Of a stretch of DNA of 64,000 nt, positions 37,132-46,401 are shown in pieces; position 1 is the stretch's first letter, and each line of letters begins with the position of its first letter. The notes beneath the pieces were generated by a model that saw only the letters and a program-made list of their open reading frames with translations, did not search any database and was not told the origin of the DNA. Position numbers and translations under genes: made by a program. This stretch comes from Bacteroidales bacterium (lineage in GTDB: Bacteria; Bacteroidota; Bacteroidia; Bacteroidales; F082). Where the stretch lies: assembly GCA_024400425.1 (NCBI GenBank), contig JAKSMV010000015.1, forward strand, positions 1 to 64,000, read 5' to 3'.

Positions 37132-39414
37132 ATGAGACGTTTAATAATACTTTCAATTGCGATTTTGTTTGCTTCTTTCGCAATGGCCCAAACCGCTGGT
37201 CAAGACATAGATGTCATTCATTATGATATCCATTTGAGTCAGTTCGATTTCTCGGAAAAGACCTTTCATGGTGTGACGGAGGTCGATTTCAAGGCTACCA
37301 ACGACATTACGTCAGTGGTGCTCGAGTTGAAGACTTTGGAAGTTTCAGAAGTGACATGTACTCAATATGATGTTGCTGGTTTTGAACAGGATGACGACTT
37401 GCTGATTGCTCATTTTGCTTCTACGATTCCGACAGATGCGATGGCTGAACTGACGGTTGCGTATGGCGGCCACACCTTCAACGAGTCGTGGGGTGGCGTG
37501 CATTGGAATGGCGAGTATGTCTATAATCTAGGTGTTGGTTTCGATAGCCAGCCTCACAATCTCGGAAAGACATGGTTCCCCTGCGTGGATAATTTCACCG
37601 ACAAGGCCAGATATGATGTCACTATTACTGCCGACAACGGGAAGAAGGCCATTTGCGGCGGTAACTTTGTAAGCGCAACCGATAATGGCGATGGCACGAC
37701 TACTTGGCACTGGACTATGCCTCAGGAGATTGCGACCTATCACATCTCGTTCACTGTGGGTGAATATGAGTTGTGGGAGGATGTTTCAAATGGCATTCCA
37801 GTCACGGTGTATGCGCGTCCGAATACGGCAGCGAAGGTGCCGGGTTCGTTTGTCAACATCAAGGAAATCGTGGCTTTCTACGAGGAATGCTTTGGCCCGT
37901 ATCCTTTCAACCGCGTCGGCTATGTGGGCACGCCCATTGGCTCGATGGAACATGCCGACAACATTTTTCTCGCCAACTCGCTCATCACGGGCAACACTTC
38001 GGGTGAGGGCACCATTGCCCACGAACTTTCCCACATGTGGTTTGGCAACAAGGTGACATGCTCGACGGCCCAGGACATGTGGCTCAACGAAGGCTTTGCC
38101 CAGTTCCTTGGCAATTTCTACATCGCTGGTGTCTATGGCGAGGAGGCTTATCACGCAGCCATGTCGCCTATCGTGAATAACATGTCAACAAAGTGCAGGA
38201 CACAGAATTACCCTCCCATCAACGCTATGCCTTTGGATATGACCTACGATGGTGATGCTGTCTATGACCGCGGTGCAGCCGTCGTCAGCACGATGATGAA
38301 ATACATGGGCCGCGACAAGTTCTTGCAGGGCTTGCGTTTCTATCAAGAGAAGTATGCTTACGGAGCGGCTTCGTCGGAAGATTTGATGAATGCGCTCACC
38401 GAGTCCACGGGAATCGACATGACGGGTTTCTTCGATAGCTATGTTTCGGTGGCTGGCGTACCTTATTATTATGTGTCGATTCAAGAGATAAAGCCTGTCG
38501 GCAGCCAATATGAGGTGAAGCTTCAGATGCACTATCAGCACCTTAGTGGCGAGCATATCGGAATGCATAATGTCTATCCGGTCACTTTTTATGATGCCGA
38601 TTTCAATCTCCATAACGATACGGTCTGCTGGGATGGCGCTACAGGATTCACGACAAAGATGCTTGACTTTGAGCCTGTTGGCATGGTCACCGATTTCGAT
38701 AACGACTATCTTGAAGGTGCGACATCAAAGAAGGAAATGCTGGTGGGCGACAATACGGCTTCTGCCTCAAATATCCAGATTCAAGTGGAGACCGCCGATT
38801 CGGTGTTTTATTGCATTGAAAACCACCCTGTCGCTCCTTACGACGACCCGCTCATTTGGGGACTGAAACTTTCCACCTCGCATTTCTGGACTGTCAACAT
38901 CCATGACTTCGGTCAAGCCAATGTGACGGGTACGTTCATCTACAGGAATTCGAGTAGTTTGGATGGCGACATCATCCAAACCGAAAACGACTCGGCCACG
39001 TTGGTCTATCGTGCCAATGCCTCAGAACCCTGGCGTGAGTTGGCTCATACGTGTAACCCGAGCAACAAATGGAGCATGGGACAATTTACCGTCAATGATA
39101 TGAAATCGGGCGAATACGCTATCGCCGTGTGGGACAAGGCCCATTTCGGCACCGAAGAGCAGGGCGCAATTCCGTCGAAGATGCTGGTTTTCCCCAATCC
39201 AGCCGAATCGCAAGTGAACCTGAGTTGGAACGGTTTTTGCAATGGTTTCATTTCTCTCGTCGATGCCCAAGGCCGTGTGGTACGGAATTATAAGCTGAAT
39301 GATGCCGAGCAGTTAAGTTTCACGACCGATGGCTTGGCGAAAGGTATCTATCAAGTTCAGCGTATTGGCGCTGATGGAAACGTAATCGAAACTAATAATC
39401 TTATAATCAAATAA
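37132..39414 (+). CDS. M1 family metallo-aminopeptidase with T9SS sorting domain
   Basis: The ATG at 37132 starts the signal peptide MRRLIILSIAILFASFAMAQ; 760 residues. The N-terminal saddle domain (about 25-210) is followed by the thermolysin-like zinc domain: GSMEHADNIF (exopeptidase motif, where GxMEN is classic), His297-Glu298-x-x-His301 (HELSH) and third ligand Glu320 (NEGFAQF). The catalytic Tyr is probably in the AVYDRGAAVV region. A beta-rich part follows, and a T9SS type A domain (VFPNPAESQVNLS ... KGIYQVQRI ... NNLIIK). It removes N-terminal residues from peptides, here on the cell surface or outside. A lipoprotein gene follows by 25 bases. Confidence 0.93.
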   Translation: MRRLIILSIAILFASFAMAQTAGQDIDVIHYDIHLSQFDFSEKTFHGVTEVDFKATNDITSVVLELKTLEVSEVTCTQYDVAGFEQDDDLLIAHFASTIPTDAMAELTVAYGGHTFNESWGGVHWNGEYVYNLGVGFDSQPHNLGKTWFPCVDNFTDKARYDVTITADNGKKAICGGNFVSATDNGDGTTTWHWTMPQEIATYHISFTVGEYELWEDVSNGIPVTVYARPNTAAKVPGSFVNIKEIVAFYEECFGPYPFNRVGYVGTPIGSMEHADNIFLANSLITGNTSGEGTIAHELSHMWFGNKVTCSTAQDMWLNEGFAQFLGNFYIAGVYGEEAYHAAMSPIVNNMSTKCRTQNYPPINAMPLDMTYDGDAVYDRGAAVVSTMMKYMGRDKFLQGLRFYQEKYAYGAASSEDLMNALTESTGIDMTGFFDSYVSVAGVPYYYVSIQEIKPVGSQYEVKLQMHYQHLSGEHIGMHNVYPVTFYDADFNLHNDTVCWDGATGFTTKMLDFEPVGMVTDFDNDYLEGATSKKEMLVGDNTASASNIQIQVETADSVFYCIENHPVAPYDDPLIWGLKLSTSHFWTVNIHDFGQANVTGTFIYRNSSSLDGDIIQTENDSATLVYRANASEPWRELAHTCNPSNKWSMGQFTVNDMKSGEYAIAVWDKAHFGTEEQGAIPSKMLVFPNPAESQVNLSWNGFCNGFISLVDAQGRVVRNYKLNDAEQLSFTTDGLAKGIYQVQRIGADGNVIETNNLIIK

Positions 39415-39439
39415 ATATATTCACAAAAAATCTATTGCT

Positions 39440-39994
39440 ATGAAAAAATCAGTTTTGTTTGTGGCCTTTGCCACTATCGTTTTGGCCTTTGCTTCTTGCA
39501 ACAAGGATAAGTCGGATTGGAAGAAATTTTACGGATATACTGCCAACGAAATAGGAGGCACTTATTCATATTCGAATGCGTCAGATGCTTTTAAAAGCCT
39601 TACAGAAAGTGAGTTTTGCCATTTGTGTCCTGATGCAAATATCACCATCACACCTACGGATGATAATACCATTAGGTTTGTAATGAACAGTGAAGAACTT
39701 GATTATTACAAGCTTTATATGGGCAAGGCTCCGTTGAATTCGCACGATTTCATGATTGACATCAAGGGCAACACGCAGACATTGTCAAGTTTAAGCTTTA
39801 TTGTTTACAACCTTAGCGCAAGGGTTTATAAGAATCCAGAGGGCAAAATCCGTCTTGAAGGCAATTCGGCTGCCAACCGTTACAATATCAAGCAAAATAT
39901 TATTTATGACAGCGAGCATGTTCCTGTTGATACTATCTATGATACAATACTTTACAGCACCACCCGCTATTATTTCGATGTCATCAAGGACTAA
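39440..39994 (+). CDS. Hypothetical lipoprotein
   Basis: A 184-residue protein with SPII signal MKKSVLFVAFATIVLAFASC (lipid Cys 20). The mature part is beta-rich (NITITPTDDNTIRFVMNSEE, SSLSFIVYNLSARVY) with no known motif; it has a Cys pair FCHLC at about residues 60-64. It lies 25 bases after the M1 peptidase gene and is probably in its operon. Its stop overlaps by 4 bases the stop of the convergent histidine kinase gene. It is not recognised as a named family. Confidence 0.75.
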   Translation: MKKSVLFVAFATIVLAFASCNKDKSDWKKFYGYTANEIGGTYSYSNASDAFKSLTESEFCHLCPDANITITPTDDNTIRFVMNSEELDYYKLYMGKAPLNSHDFMIDIKGNTQTLSSLSFIVYNLSARVYKNPEGKIRLEGNSAANRYNIKQNIIYDSEHVPVDTIYDTILYSTTRYYFDVIKD

Positions 39995-41508
39995 TTCTTC
40001 CCGTTCTTGAGCACGATGCGGAAGGTTGTGCCTTGTCCGACAACCGACTGCTTGACGAAAATCTTGCCTTTGTGGTAGTCTTCGATGATGCGTTTGGCCA
40101 ACGAAAGCCCTAATCCCCAACCGCGTTTCTTGCTGGTGTAACCGGGAGTGAACACTTGCTTGACATTAGATTTCGTTATGCCTTTGCCGGTGTCGCTTAT
40201 ATCGATGAAAAGTTCGTTGCCTTCTTCGATGAGGTTGACGGTGATTTTGCCGTGGTCGCCCATGGCATCGACGGCATTCTTGGTGAGGTTTTCGAGCACC
40301 CAACGGAACAAGGAAGGAATCAACGGGATGATGAGGGTGTCTTTGGGCAAGTTAATCTCGAATTCGAATTTCTTGGAGAAACGCTTCTGGAGGTAATCCA
40401 TGGTGTCCTCGATGAGATAGACGATATTGGTAGGTTCGAGAACGGGGACGGAACCGATTTTCGAGAAACGGTCGGTGACAATCTGCAGCCGTTCGATGTC
40501 TTTTTCCATCTCTTGGGTGCCCACGAATGGTTCATCTTGTAGTTTCATCAGCTCAATCCAACCCATCAGCGAGGATAGGGGAGTGCCGAGTTGGTGAGCG
40601 GTCTCCTTGGCCATGCCAGCCCATACCTGGTTCTGCTCCGAACGCCGTGCCGAACTGAAAAGCATATAGGCGATGAGCAGGAACAAGGCAAACACAATGA
40701 TAAGGATGACAGGGAAATAGCGTGTCTGATGCACAAGGTCGGAGGTGCGATAGAAGATGAAAGCCTTGCCCGTGTCGATGAAGTCGATTTCCAAAGGGTC
40801 GTTTTCGGCGCGCATGATGTCCAATTGGTGAGCCACGAAATTCGAGTCTTGCATCTGGAGCGAGTCGAGGTTGCCGAAGCTGAGCACTGCGTTTTGTGAG
40901 GCATCGGTGATGATGACGGGTGCACCCACCGAGTTGAGGGTGATTTCTTCCACAAAGTGCCTGTTCATCTCTTCGAGCACCGATTTCAGGTCGGTGTAGA
41001 TGTTCGACTCATTATAATAAAGGTATTGTACTGTGCCATAACCAGGGTCAATCTTGATAGGCTCGAATTTTGAATAGGCTTGTTTCATCTCGGTGTCAAA
41101 CTCGGTCTTGCCTTTTTGGTTTTCAGGTAGGTTGCTCGAAATGATGATGTTGTCGTGCCCATCGGTGATGATGAGGGGGATGCTGATATTGTTTTGGATG
41201 ATGCTCAGGTAGATGCCGATGTTCTCGTTGTTGCTCACATCGACGACTTTGCGATAGGCGTTGGCGAGCAAATCGACGCGAAGTTGCTCCTGCTCGCTCA
41301 CTTTGTTGAAGAATTCTTCCGTCGATTTCATCATCACGGCTTGCTGTTCCATGGCGGCAGCCCACATCTTGACTTGCCGCGTTTCTTGTTTCGCAATGGT
41401 TTTCACCAGCTTGCTGGTGTACCACAGCGAGGCGCTGATGATGAGGATGGCCAATATCGCCAAGGCCCATTTCCATCTGTTCTTGTGGGTGTATAGGTTG
41501 GCTTTCAT
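39991..41508 (-). CDS. Membrane sensor histidine kinase
   Basis: A 505-residue protein. One N-terminal membrane segment (about 14-32), a periplasmic sensor of about 230 residues, a second segment (about 268-290), then a kinase core. Phosphoacceptor box: AGMAKETAHQLGTPLSSLMGW. N box: WVLENLTKNAVDAMG. G1/G2: DISDTGKGI and GWGLGLSLAKRI. It autophosphorylates on His in response to an envelope signal. No response regulator gene is next to it. It begins 3 bases after the rpoN stop, in an asnS-rpoN-kinase run on the minus strand. The HQLGTPLSS form of the H box is the usual one in this phylum. Confidence 0.93.
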   Translation of the reverse strand: MKANLYTHKNRWKWALAILAILIISASLWYTSKLVKTIAKQETRQVKMWAAAMEQQAVMMKSTEEFFNKVSEQEQLRVDLLANAYRKVVDVSNNENIGIYLSIIQNNISIPLIITDGHDNIIISSNLPENQKGKTEFDTEMKQAYSKFEPIKIDPGYGTVQYLYYNESNIYTDLKSVLEEMNRHFVEEITLNSVGAPVIITDASQNAVLSFGNLDSLQMQDSNFVAHQLDIMRAENDPLEIDFIDTGKAFIFYRTSDLVHQTRYFPVILIIVFALFLLIAYMLFSSARRSEQNQVWAGMAKETAHQLGTPLSSLMGWIELMKLQDEPFVGTQEMEKDIERLQIVTDRFSKIGSVPVLEPTNIVYLIEDTMDYLQKRFSKKFEFEINLPKDTLIIPLIPSLFRWVLENLTKNAVDAMGDHGKITVNLIEEGNELFIDISDTGKGITKSNVKQVFTPGYTSKKRGWGLGLSLAKRIIEDYHKGKIFVKQSVVGQGTTFRIVLKNGKN

Positions 41509-41511
41509 GAT

Positions 41512-43011
41512 TTAGATTTCTTTCCTCATCCGTGCCACGGGGATGCCTAACTGTTCCCTGTATTTCGCCACGGTGCGGCGTGCAATTGGATAGCCTTTTT
41601 CTTTGAGGATCTCCATCAGGGCCTCGTCGGTCATGGGCTTCTCCTTGCTCTCGTTGTCAACACAGTCTTGCAGTATCTTTTTGATTTCGCGGGTAGAAAC
41701 CTCTTCGCCTTCGTCGTTGGTGATGCCTTCGCTGAAGAAGGTCTTCAGCAGGAAGGTGCCGTATGGCGTTTGCACATATTTGCTGTTCACCACACGCGAG
41801 ATGGTGGAGATGTCGAGCCCAACTTTCTCGGCTATGTCTTTCAGGATCATGGGTTTCAGAAGCGTCTCGTCGCCCGTTAGGAAATAGTCTTTCTGCTTGT
41901 CGATGATAGCTTGCATGGTGACGAGCAGCGTCTTTTGGCGTTGCTGGATGGCATCGATGAACCATTTGGCAGAGTCGATTTTCTGCTTGACGAATTGGGC
42001 GGCTTCTTGCATGGAGCGCGAGTCCTTGTTTTTCGTGTAATCGCCGAGCATTTGGATGTAGGATGGACTTACGTGAAGTTCAGGCACGTTGCGGCCATCG
42101 ATGGAGAGCTCGATTTGCCCATCTCTCACCATGATGAAAAAGTCGGGGGTGATGTAGTGGACGTTTCTCGAACCTGAATTTGATTCCCCGCCAGGTTTGG
42201 GGTCGAGCTTGAGAATCATGTCCAAGGCATTTTTCAGCTCCTTGTTGCTGATTTCATATTTCTTGCCAATTCTGTCGAAATGCTTCTTCGAGAAGTCATC
42301 GAAACAATCCTTTATGATATTGATGGCCAGCGTGTAATCGCCAAACGGGTCTTCTTGCTGGCGGCGTTGCAGCTGGATGAGCAGGCATTCCTGTAGGTCT
42401 TTGGCACCGATGCCAGGCGGGTCGAGTTGCTGGACGATTTCGAGCACTTCGTTCACTTCTTCTTCCGTGGTCTCGATGCCCGTTGCGAACAGCAGGTCGT
42501 CAACGATGTTCGGGATCGGGCGGTTCAGGTAGCCGTTGTCGTCGAGGTTGCCGATGATGTAGTTGCCAATGGTGAGTTCCTTCTCGCTGAGGTCGTGGAA
42601 GCCCAACTGGTGGTTCAGGTAGTCTTGGAACGACTCCTCGTTGACGATGGGCGCTTCGTAGGTCTCGTCGTCGGCGCTGTAGTTGTTGGTCTGCAGTTTG
42701 TATGAATAGTCGTCGATTTCTTCGTCTTGGAGGTAGTCGGTGATGTCGAATTCCTCGTCCTTGTCGAAGTTGACTTCATCGTCGTTGTAGTCGTCGTTTT
42801 CGCCGTTGTCGTCATCCATGTTTGGCTCGTTGTTTTCGTCAAACTCGTTGTTATCGTTGGTGTCTTCCAAGGCAGGGTTGGCCTCTATTTCTTCCTTGAT
42901 GCGTTGTTCGAGTTCAATCAAAGGCAGCTGTATCAGCTTCATGAGCTGGATTTGCTGAGGCGAGAGCTTGATGTCAAGCCTTTGTGTTTGAGTCAATCGT
43001 TGATTAGACAT
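41512..43011 (-). CDS. rpoN: RNA polymerase sigma-54 factor
   Basis: A 499-residue protein. The N-terminal activator-interacting region is LSPQQIQLMKLIQLPLIELEQRI (about 16-38); then a highly acidic linker (about residues 50-95) rich in Asp, Asn and Glu; the core-binding domain; and the C-terminal DNA-binding part ending in the RpoN box ARRTVAKYRE (about 475-484). It directs RNA polymerase to -24/-12 promoters and needs an AAA+ activator to open DNA; no such activator is in the window. It sits 14 bases after asnS and 3 bases before the histidine kinase gene, suggesting one transcript. Confidence 0.97.
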   Translation of the reverse strand: MSNQRLTQTQRLDIKLSPQQIQLMKLIQLPLIELEQRIKEEIEANPALEDTNDNNEFDENNEPNMDDDNGENDDYNDDEVNFDKDEEFDITDYLQDEEIDDYSYKLQTNNYSADDETYEAPIVNEESFQDYLNHQLGFHDLSEKELTIGNYIIGNLDDNGYLNRPIPNIVDDLLFATGIETTEEEVNEVLEIVQQLDPPGIGAKDLQECLLIQLQRRQQEDPFGDYTLAINIIKDCFDDFSKKHFDRIGKKYEISNKELKNALDMILKLDPKPGGESNSGSRNVHYITPDFFIMVRDGQIELSIDGRNVPELHVSPSYIQMLGDYTKNKDSRSMQEAAQFVKQKIDSAKWFIDAIQQRQKTLLVTMQAIIDKQKDYFLTGDETLLKPMILKDIAEKVGLDISTISRVVNSKYVQTPYGTFLLKTFFSEGITNDEGEEVSTREIKKILQDCVDNESKEKPMTDEALMEILKEKGYPIARRTVAKYREQLGIPVARMRKEI

Positions 43012-43025
43012 GGCGGTAGGTCAAA

Positions 43026-44465
43026 TCAATACAGGCAATTCTTAGGTGTGCGTGGGAAAGGAATGACGTCGCGGATGTTGGTCATGCCGGTCACGAAGAG
43101 CAGCAGACGCTCGAAGCCGAGGCCGTAGCCAGAGTGTGGCACCGAGCCGAAACGGCGGCTGTCGAGATACCATTGCATCGAGTCCTCAGGAATGCCGACT
43201 TCGTGCATGCGGTCCAAAATCTTGTTGATGTCGGTCTCACGTTCCGAACCACCGATGATTTCGCCAATACCTGGGAAGAGCACATCCATGGCGCGGACGG
43301 TCTTGCCGTCTTCGTTCTGCTTCATGTAGAAGGCCTTGATTTCCTTAGGATAGTCGGTCAGGATGACTGGCTTCTGGAAATGTTTTTCAACGAGATAGCG
43401 CTCGTGTTCCGATTGCAGGTCGATGCCCCAGCCGGTGACAGGATATTGGAACTTGCCTTTCTTGTTGTAGTTGCAGTTGCGCAAGATGTCGATGGCTTCG
43501 GTGTAGGAGAGACGCACGAAATCGTTTTCCAACACAAAGCGGAGCTTGCTGATGAGTTCCATCGACTTTTCCTCTTCCTTCTTGCCCTTTTCTTCGTCTT
43601 GCAGACGCTTGCTGAGGAATTGAAGGTCGTCCATGCAGTTGTCCAAAGCATACTGAATCAAGAACTTCAGCATTTCTTCAGCCAAGTCCATGTTGTCGGT
43701 GATGTCGTAGAAAGCCATCTCGGGTTCGATCATCCAGAACTCGGCCAAGTGGCGGGTGGTGTTCGAGTTTTCGGCGCGGAATGTTGGACCGAAGGTGTAA
43801 ATCTTACCCATGGCGGTGGCTGCGAGTTCGCCTTCAAGTTGACCCGACACGGTCAGGTTGGTAGGTTTGCCGAAGAAGTCTTGCTTGTAATCTACTTTAC
43901 CATCTTCGGTGCGTGGTGGGTTAGCCATGTCCAAAGTGGTGACTTGGAACATCTCGCCAGCGCCTTCGCAGTCGGAAGCTGTGATTAATGGAGTGTGGAT
44001 GTTGACGAAGCCTTTGTCGTTGAAGAACTTGTGGATGCCGAACACCATGGCGTGGCGCATGCGCATCACGGCACCGAAGGTATTGGTGCGGAAACGCAGG
44101 TGCGAGATGTCGCGCAGGAATTCCAGCGAGTGCTTCTTGGGTTGCAGCGGATATTCGTCAGGGTTGGCTGGGCCGAACAATCCGATTTCGTTCACCGAAA
44201 ACTCAACGGTTTGGCCGCTACCCATCGATTCGACGAGCTTGCCCTTGGCCCACAGCGAGGCACCAACGTGCATCAGTGCGAGGTTTTCTTCCGAAATCTT
44301 GTTTAAGTCAACCACAAGTTGCAGGTTGTTGATGGTCGAGCCGTCGTTCAAGGCGATGAAGGCAACGTTCTTGCTGCCGCGTTTGTTGCGTACCCAACCC
44401 ATTACAGTAATCTCATTGTCAGAGGCTTGCATTTGCAAGGCTTGCTTAATCTCTACTCTTTTCAC
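43026..44465 (-). CDS. asnS: Asparaginyl-tRNA synthetase
   Basis: A 479-residue class II enzyme. An OB-fold anticodon-binding domain (about 15-115, [25 protein letters not shown]) precedes the catalytic domain: motif 1 near [27 protein letters not shown], motif 2 [27 protein letters not shown], motif 3 [16 protein letters not shown]. These fit AsnRS rather than AspRS. It charges tRNA-Asn with Asn. The minus-strand promoter upstream is only near consensus (TTACTTTG, 44518-44525). Confidence 0.97.
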   Translation of the reverse strand: MKRVEIKQALQMQASDNEITVMGWVRNKRGSKNVAFIALNDGSTINNLQLVVDLNKISEENLALMHVGASLWAKGKLVESMGSGQTVEFSVNEIGLFGPANPDEYPLQPKKHSLEFLRDISHLRFRTNTFGAVMRMRHAMVFGIHKFFNDKGFVNIHTPLITASDCEGAGEMFQVTTLDMANPPRTEDGKVDYKQDFFGKPTNLTVSGQLEGELAATAMGKIYTFGPTFRAENSNTTRHLAEFWMIEPEMAFYDITDNMDLAEEMLKFLIQYALDNCMDDLQFLSKRLQDEEKGKKEEEKSMELISKLRFVLENDFVRLSYTEAIDILRNCNYNKKGKFQYPVTGWGIDLQSEHERYLVEKHFQKPVILTDYPKEIKAFYMKQNEDGKTVRAMDVLFPGIGEIIGGSERETDINKILDRMHEVGIPEDSMQWYLDSRRFGSVPHSGYGLGFERLLLFVTGMTNIRDVIPFPRTPKNCLY

Positions 44466-44552
44466 GATATGATAGTTTTTATTCTTATACCTTATTAATT
44501 AATTTTGCAAAGTAACGAAAAAAAACGAAATGTTGGATTGGAAAAATTGCGC

Positions 44553-44560
44553 TATCTTTG
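44553..44560 (+). promoter_or_regulatory. -7 promoter element for DAHP synthase gene
   Basis: TATCTTTG with a TTG about 18 bases upstream (44532-44536 region). The ATG at 44569 is only 8 bases downstream, so the transcript would be leaderless or nearly so. Confidence 0.6.
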
Positions 44561-44568
44561 CAACTGTT

Positions 44569-45630
44569 ATGGCTAATTTGCTTTTTTGGTTTGATAATCC
44601 ATCGTTTCCTCTCCTCATAGCAGGTCCATGCAGCGTTGAAAGTGAAGAGCAGCTGCTCTGCACTGCCCGCCAGTTGGCTCAGATTCCGGAGGTGAGTCTG
44701 CTTCGTGGCGGAATCTGGAAACCGCGCACGCGTCCCGATGCTTTCGAAGGTAGGGGGGAAGAAGGGTTGGTTTGGCTGCGCGAAGCGAAACACGAAACGG
44801 GTTTGCCGACAGCTACAGAAGTTGCCACACCCGAACATGTGGAATTGGCACTTAAATATGATGTCGATGCTCTTTGGATTGGTGCCCGCACTGTGGTCAA
44901 TCCGTTTTCGGTGCAGCAGCTGGCCGATGCCTTACGTGGTGTCGATGTCCCTGTTTTCATCAAGAACCCCGTTGCTCCCGATGTGAAACTGTGGATTGGC
45001 GCTTTCGAAAGGTTCCAGAAGGCGGGTGTGACACGCTTGGCTGCCATCCACCGTGGTTTTCAACATTATAAGGAAACGCCTTACCGCAATTTCCCGATGT
45101 GGGAGATTCCCATCGAATTGAATCGGATTATCAATGTACCGGTCATTACCGACATCAGCCATATCTGCGGTTGTCGCGAACTGCTGCAACAAACTGCCCA
45201 AAAGGCATTGGACTTGGCTACCGATGGTTTGATGGTTGAATGCCATTGCAATCCCGATGCTGCTCTCACCGATGCGCGTCAGCAAATCACACCTACCGAA
45301 TTGAAAAACTTGTTGTCGAATTTGGTATATCGCTCTAAACAGTCGGGCATGGTAGAACGAGAGTTGGCTGACCTCCGCAGTGAGATTGACGACATCGACA
45401 GCGAGTTGCTCCAGCTCCTTTCGCGTCGCATGGACGTAAGTGCCCAGATTGGCGAGTATAAGAAACGCAACAATGTGACGGTGGTGCAGATGGACCGTTG
45501 GAAGAAAATCCTTGCCGAGCATATCGCCACGGGCACTGACCTTGGCTTGGATGCCCAGCTGGTCGCCGAGGTTTTCGAGGCAATACATCAGGCTTCCATC
45601 GAAAGACAAAGCCGTATCCTGGAAGACTGA
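44569..45630 (+). CDS. Bifunctional DAHP synthase / chorismate mutase
   Basis: The ATG at 44569 is chosen because the promoter lies between it and the longer frame start (44530). 353 residues. Domain 1 (about 1-260) is a type I-beta/KDO8P-like DAHP synthase: LIAGPCSVESEEQL, LRGGIWKPRTRPDAFEG, PVFIKNPVAPD and DISHICG, with metal-binding Cys and His present. Domain 2 (about 265-353) is an AroQ-type chorismate mutase (LRSEIDDIDSELLQLLSRRMDVSAQIGEYK). It joins PEP and erythrose 4-phosphate at the start of the shikimate pathway; the mutase domain directs chorismate to prephenate and probably gives feedback control. It is convergent with the Rieske-like lipoprotein gene. Confidence 0.95.
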   Translation: MANLLFWFDNPSFPLLIAGPCSVESEEQLLCTARQLAQIPEVSLLRGGIWKPRTRPDAFEGRGEEGLVWLREAKHETGLPTATEVATPEHVELALKYDVDALWIGARTVVNPFSVQQLADALRGVDVPVFIKNPVAPDVKLWIGAFERFQKAGVTRLAAIHRGFQHYKETPYRNFPMWEIPIELNRIINVPVITDISHICGCRELLQQTAQKALDLATDGLMVECHCNPDAALTDARQQITPTELKNLLSNLVYRSKQSGMVERELADLRSEIDDIDSELLQLLSRRMDVSAQIGEYKKRNNVTVVQMDRWKKILAEHIATGTDLGLDAQLVAEVFEAIHQASIERQSRILED

Positions 45631-45631
45631 T

Positions 45632-45719
45632 ACGAAAAAAGCCCGCTTCACAGCAGGCTAATTTCCTTGCGCATTTTCGCGCTATACTTACTTAAAATGT
45701 CTAGTGTTATGATTACAAG
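45632..45719 (-). ncRNA. Possible small RNA or 3'-UTR-derived RNA
   Basis: On the minus strand a consensus -7 element (45726-45733) is followed by about 85 bases with two hairpins: GCGC-GAAAAT-GCGC (near 45669-45682) and a terminator stem AGCCTGCT/AGCGGGCT running into T6. There is no start codon with a meaningful frame. It could instead be the long 3' UTR of the lipoprotein gene at 45831. It is not matched to a known RNA family. Confidence 0.35.
45635..45659 (-). terminator. Minus-strand terminator
   Basis: The stem AGCCTGCT/AGCGGGCT (one mismatch, 4-nt loop) is followed by T6 only on the minus strand, so it ends minus-strand transcripts, not the DAHP synthase gene. Confidence 0.75.
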
Positions 45720-45725
45720 GTGATG

Positions 45726-45733
45726 CAAAGATA
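45726..45733 (-). promoter_or_regulatory. -7 promoter element on the minus strand within an intergenic gap
   Basis: CAAAGATA reads TATCTTTG on the minus strand; no gene start follows before the terminator at 45635, hence the small-RNA proposal. Confidence 0.5.
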
Positions 45734-45830
45734 CACCAACACATTTTAATCAGTCGGAAAATTCATTTCCCATATTTCTACAAAAATCAACAAATCAATT
45801 TTAAACTATTGATTGTTAATTCGTTAGTTT

Positions 45831-46319
45831 CTAATTGTAGATAGTCAGTCGTGAACCATCATAGGTTGTGTGGTATTGGATGAGTGGGAAGATATATTCG
45901 TCGCCTACAAAATTTGGAACCATGTCGTGCTCCTCATCAATGATGATTTCGCCATTCAGGATGTTATAGTAGGCATTGTTGCAATGGTCGATGACAAACG
46001 GGAAATCGACCACCAGACGCGTGGTGTTGCCATGACTGTCGGTGCAGGCATTCGGATAGTTGGGCGGGAGACGGTCAAAGGCCAAGAATTCGTCTTGCGA
46101 CATGCGATAGACGATGATGCCACGACTTGAGCTTTCAACTTCTGAAGTGAGATACATCCAACCGCTCACTACGTTAAGCTCCTGATAACGTATGGTGTTG
46201 GGATAAATAGTGAAGTTGATGTAGGCATGTGGAGCATTCGGGTTCTCGGGTATTTGCCTGCAACCATAGAATAACACTGGCACGAGCGCCAAAATCATGT
46301 ATTTGAATATGCGTTTCAT
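45831..46319 (-). CDS. Rieske-like fold lipoprotein without canonical iron-sulfur ligands
   Basis: A 162-residue protein with SPII signal MKRIFKYMILALVPVLFYGC (lipid Cys 20). The middle, SSSRGIIVYRMSQDEFLAFDRLPPNYPNACTD, followed by VDFPFVIDHCNNAYYNILNGEII, has the order of Rieske ferredoxin-like lipoproteins of this phylum (GIIVYR, FxAFDR, Cys, Cys, NG). The classical CxH and CxxH iron-sulfur motifs are absent: only two of the expected Cys/His positions can be matched. It is probably a structural or degenerate member. It is a single gene, probably in the periplasm or at the inner face of the outer membrane. Confidence 0.55.
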   Translation of the reverse strand: MKRIFKYMILALVPVLFYGCRQIPENPNAPHAYINFTIYPNTIRYQELNVVSGWMYLTSEVESSSRGIIVYRMSQDEFLAFDRLPPNYPNACTDSHGNTTRLVVDFPFVIDHCNNAYYNILNGEIIIDEEHDMVPNFVGDEYIFPLIQYHTTYDGSRLTIYN

Positions 46320-46373
46320 ACTGCAAAGAAACGATTTTTTCTCCGAAAACGTATGCCATTGGATGTTTTTTCT

Positions 46374-46381
46374 TATGTTTG
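46374..46381 (+). promoter_or_regulatory. -7 promoter element for small basic lipoprotein gene
   Basis: TATGTTTG lies 20 bases before the ATG at 46402. Confidence 0.5.
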
Positions 46382-46401
46382 CCTCTCAAAATTGAGCATC
46401 T

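Noticed and set aside
39991..39994. Unusual 4-base overlap of convergent stop codons (lipoprotein and histidine kinase)
   Set aside because: It is a common outcome of compact convergent genes and gives no evidence of regulation by itself.
45631..45830. tRNA gene in the gap
   Set aside because: No cloverleaf with a T-arm (GGTTCRA-like) or acceptor stem can be drawn.
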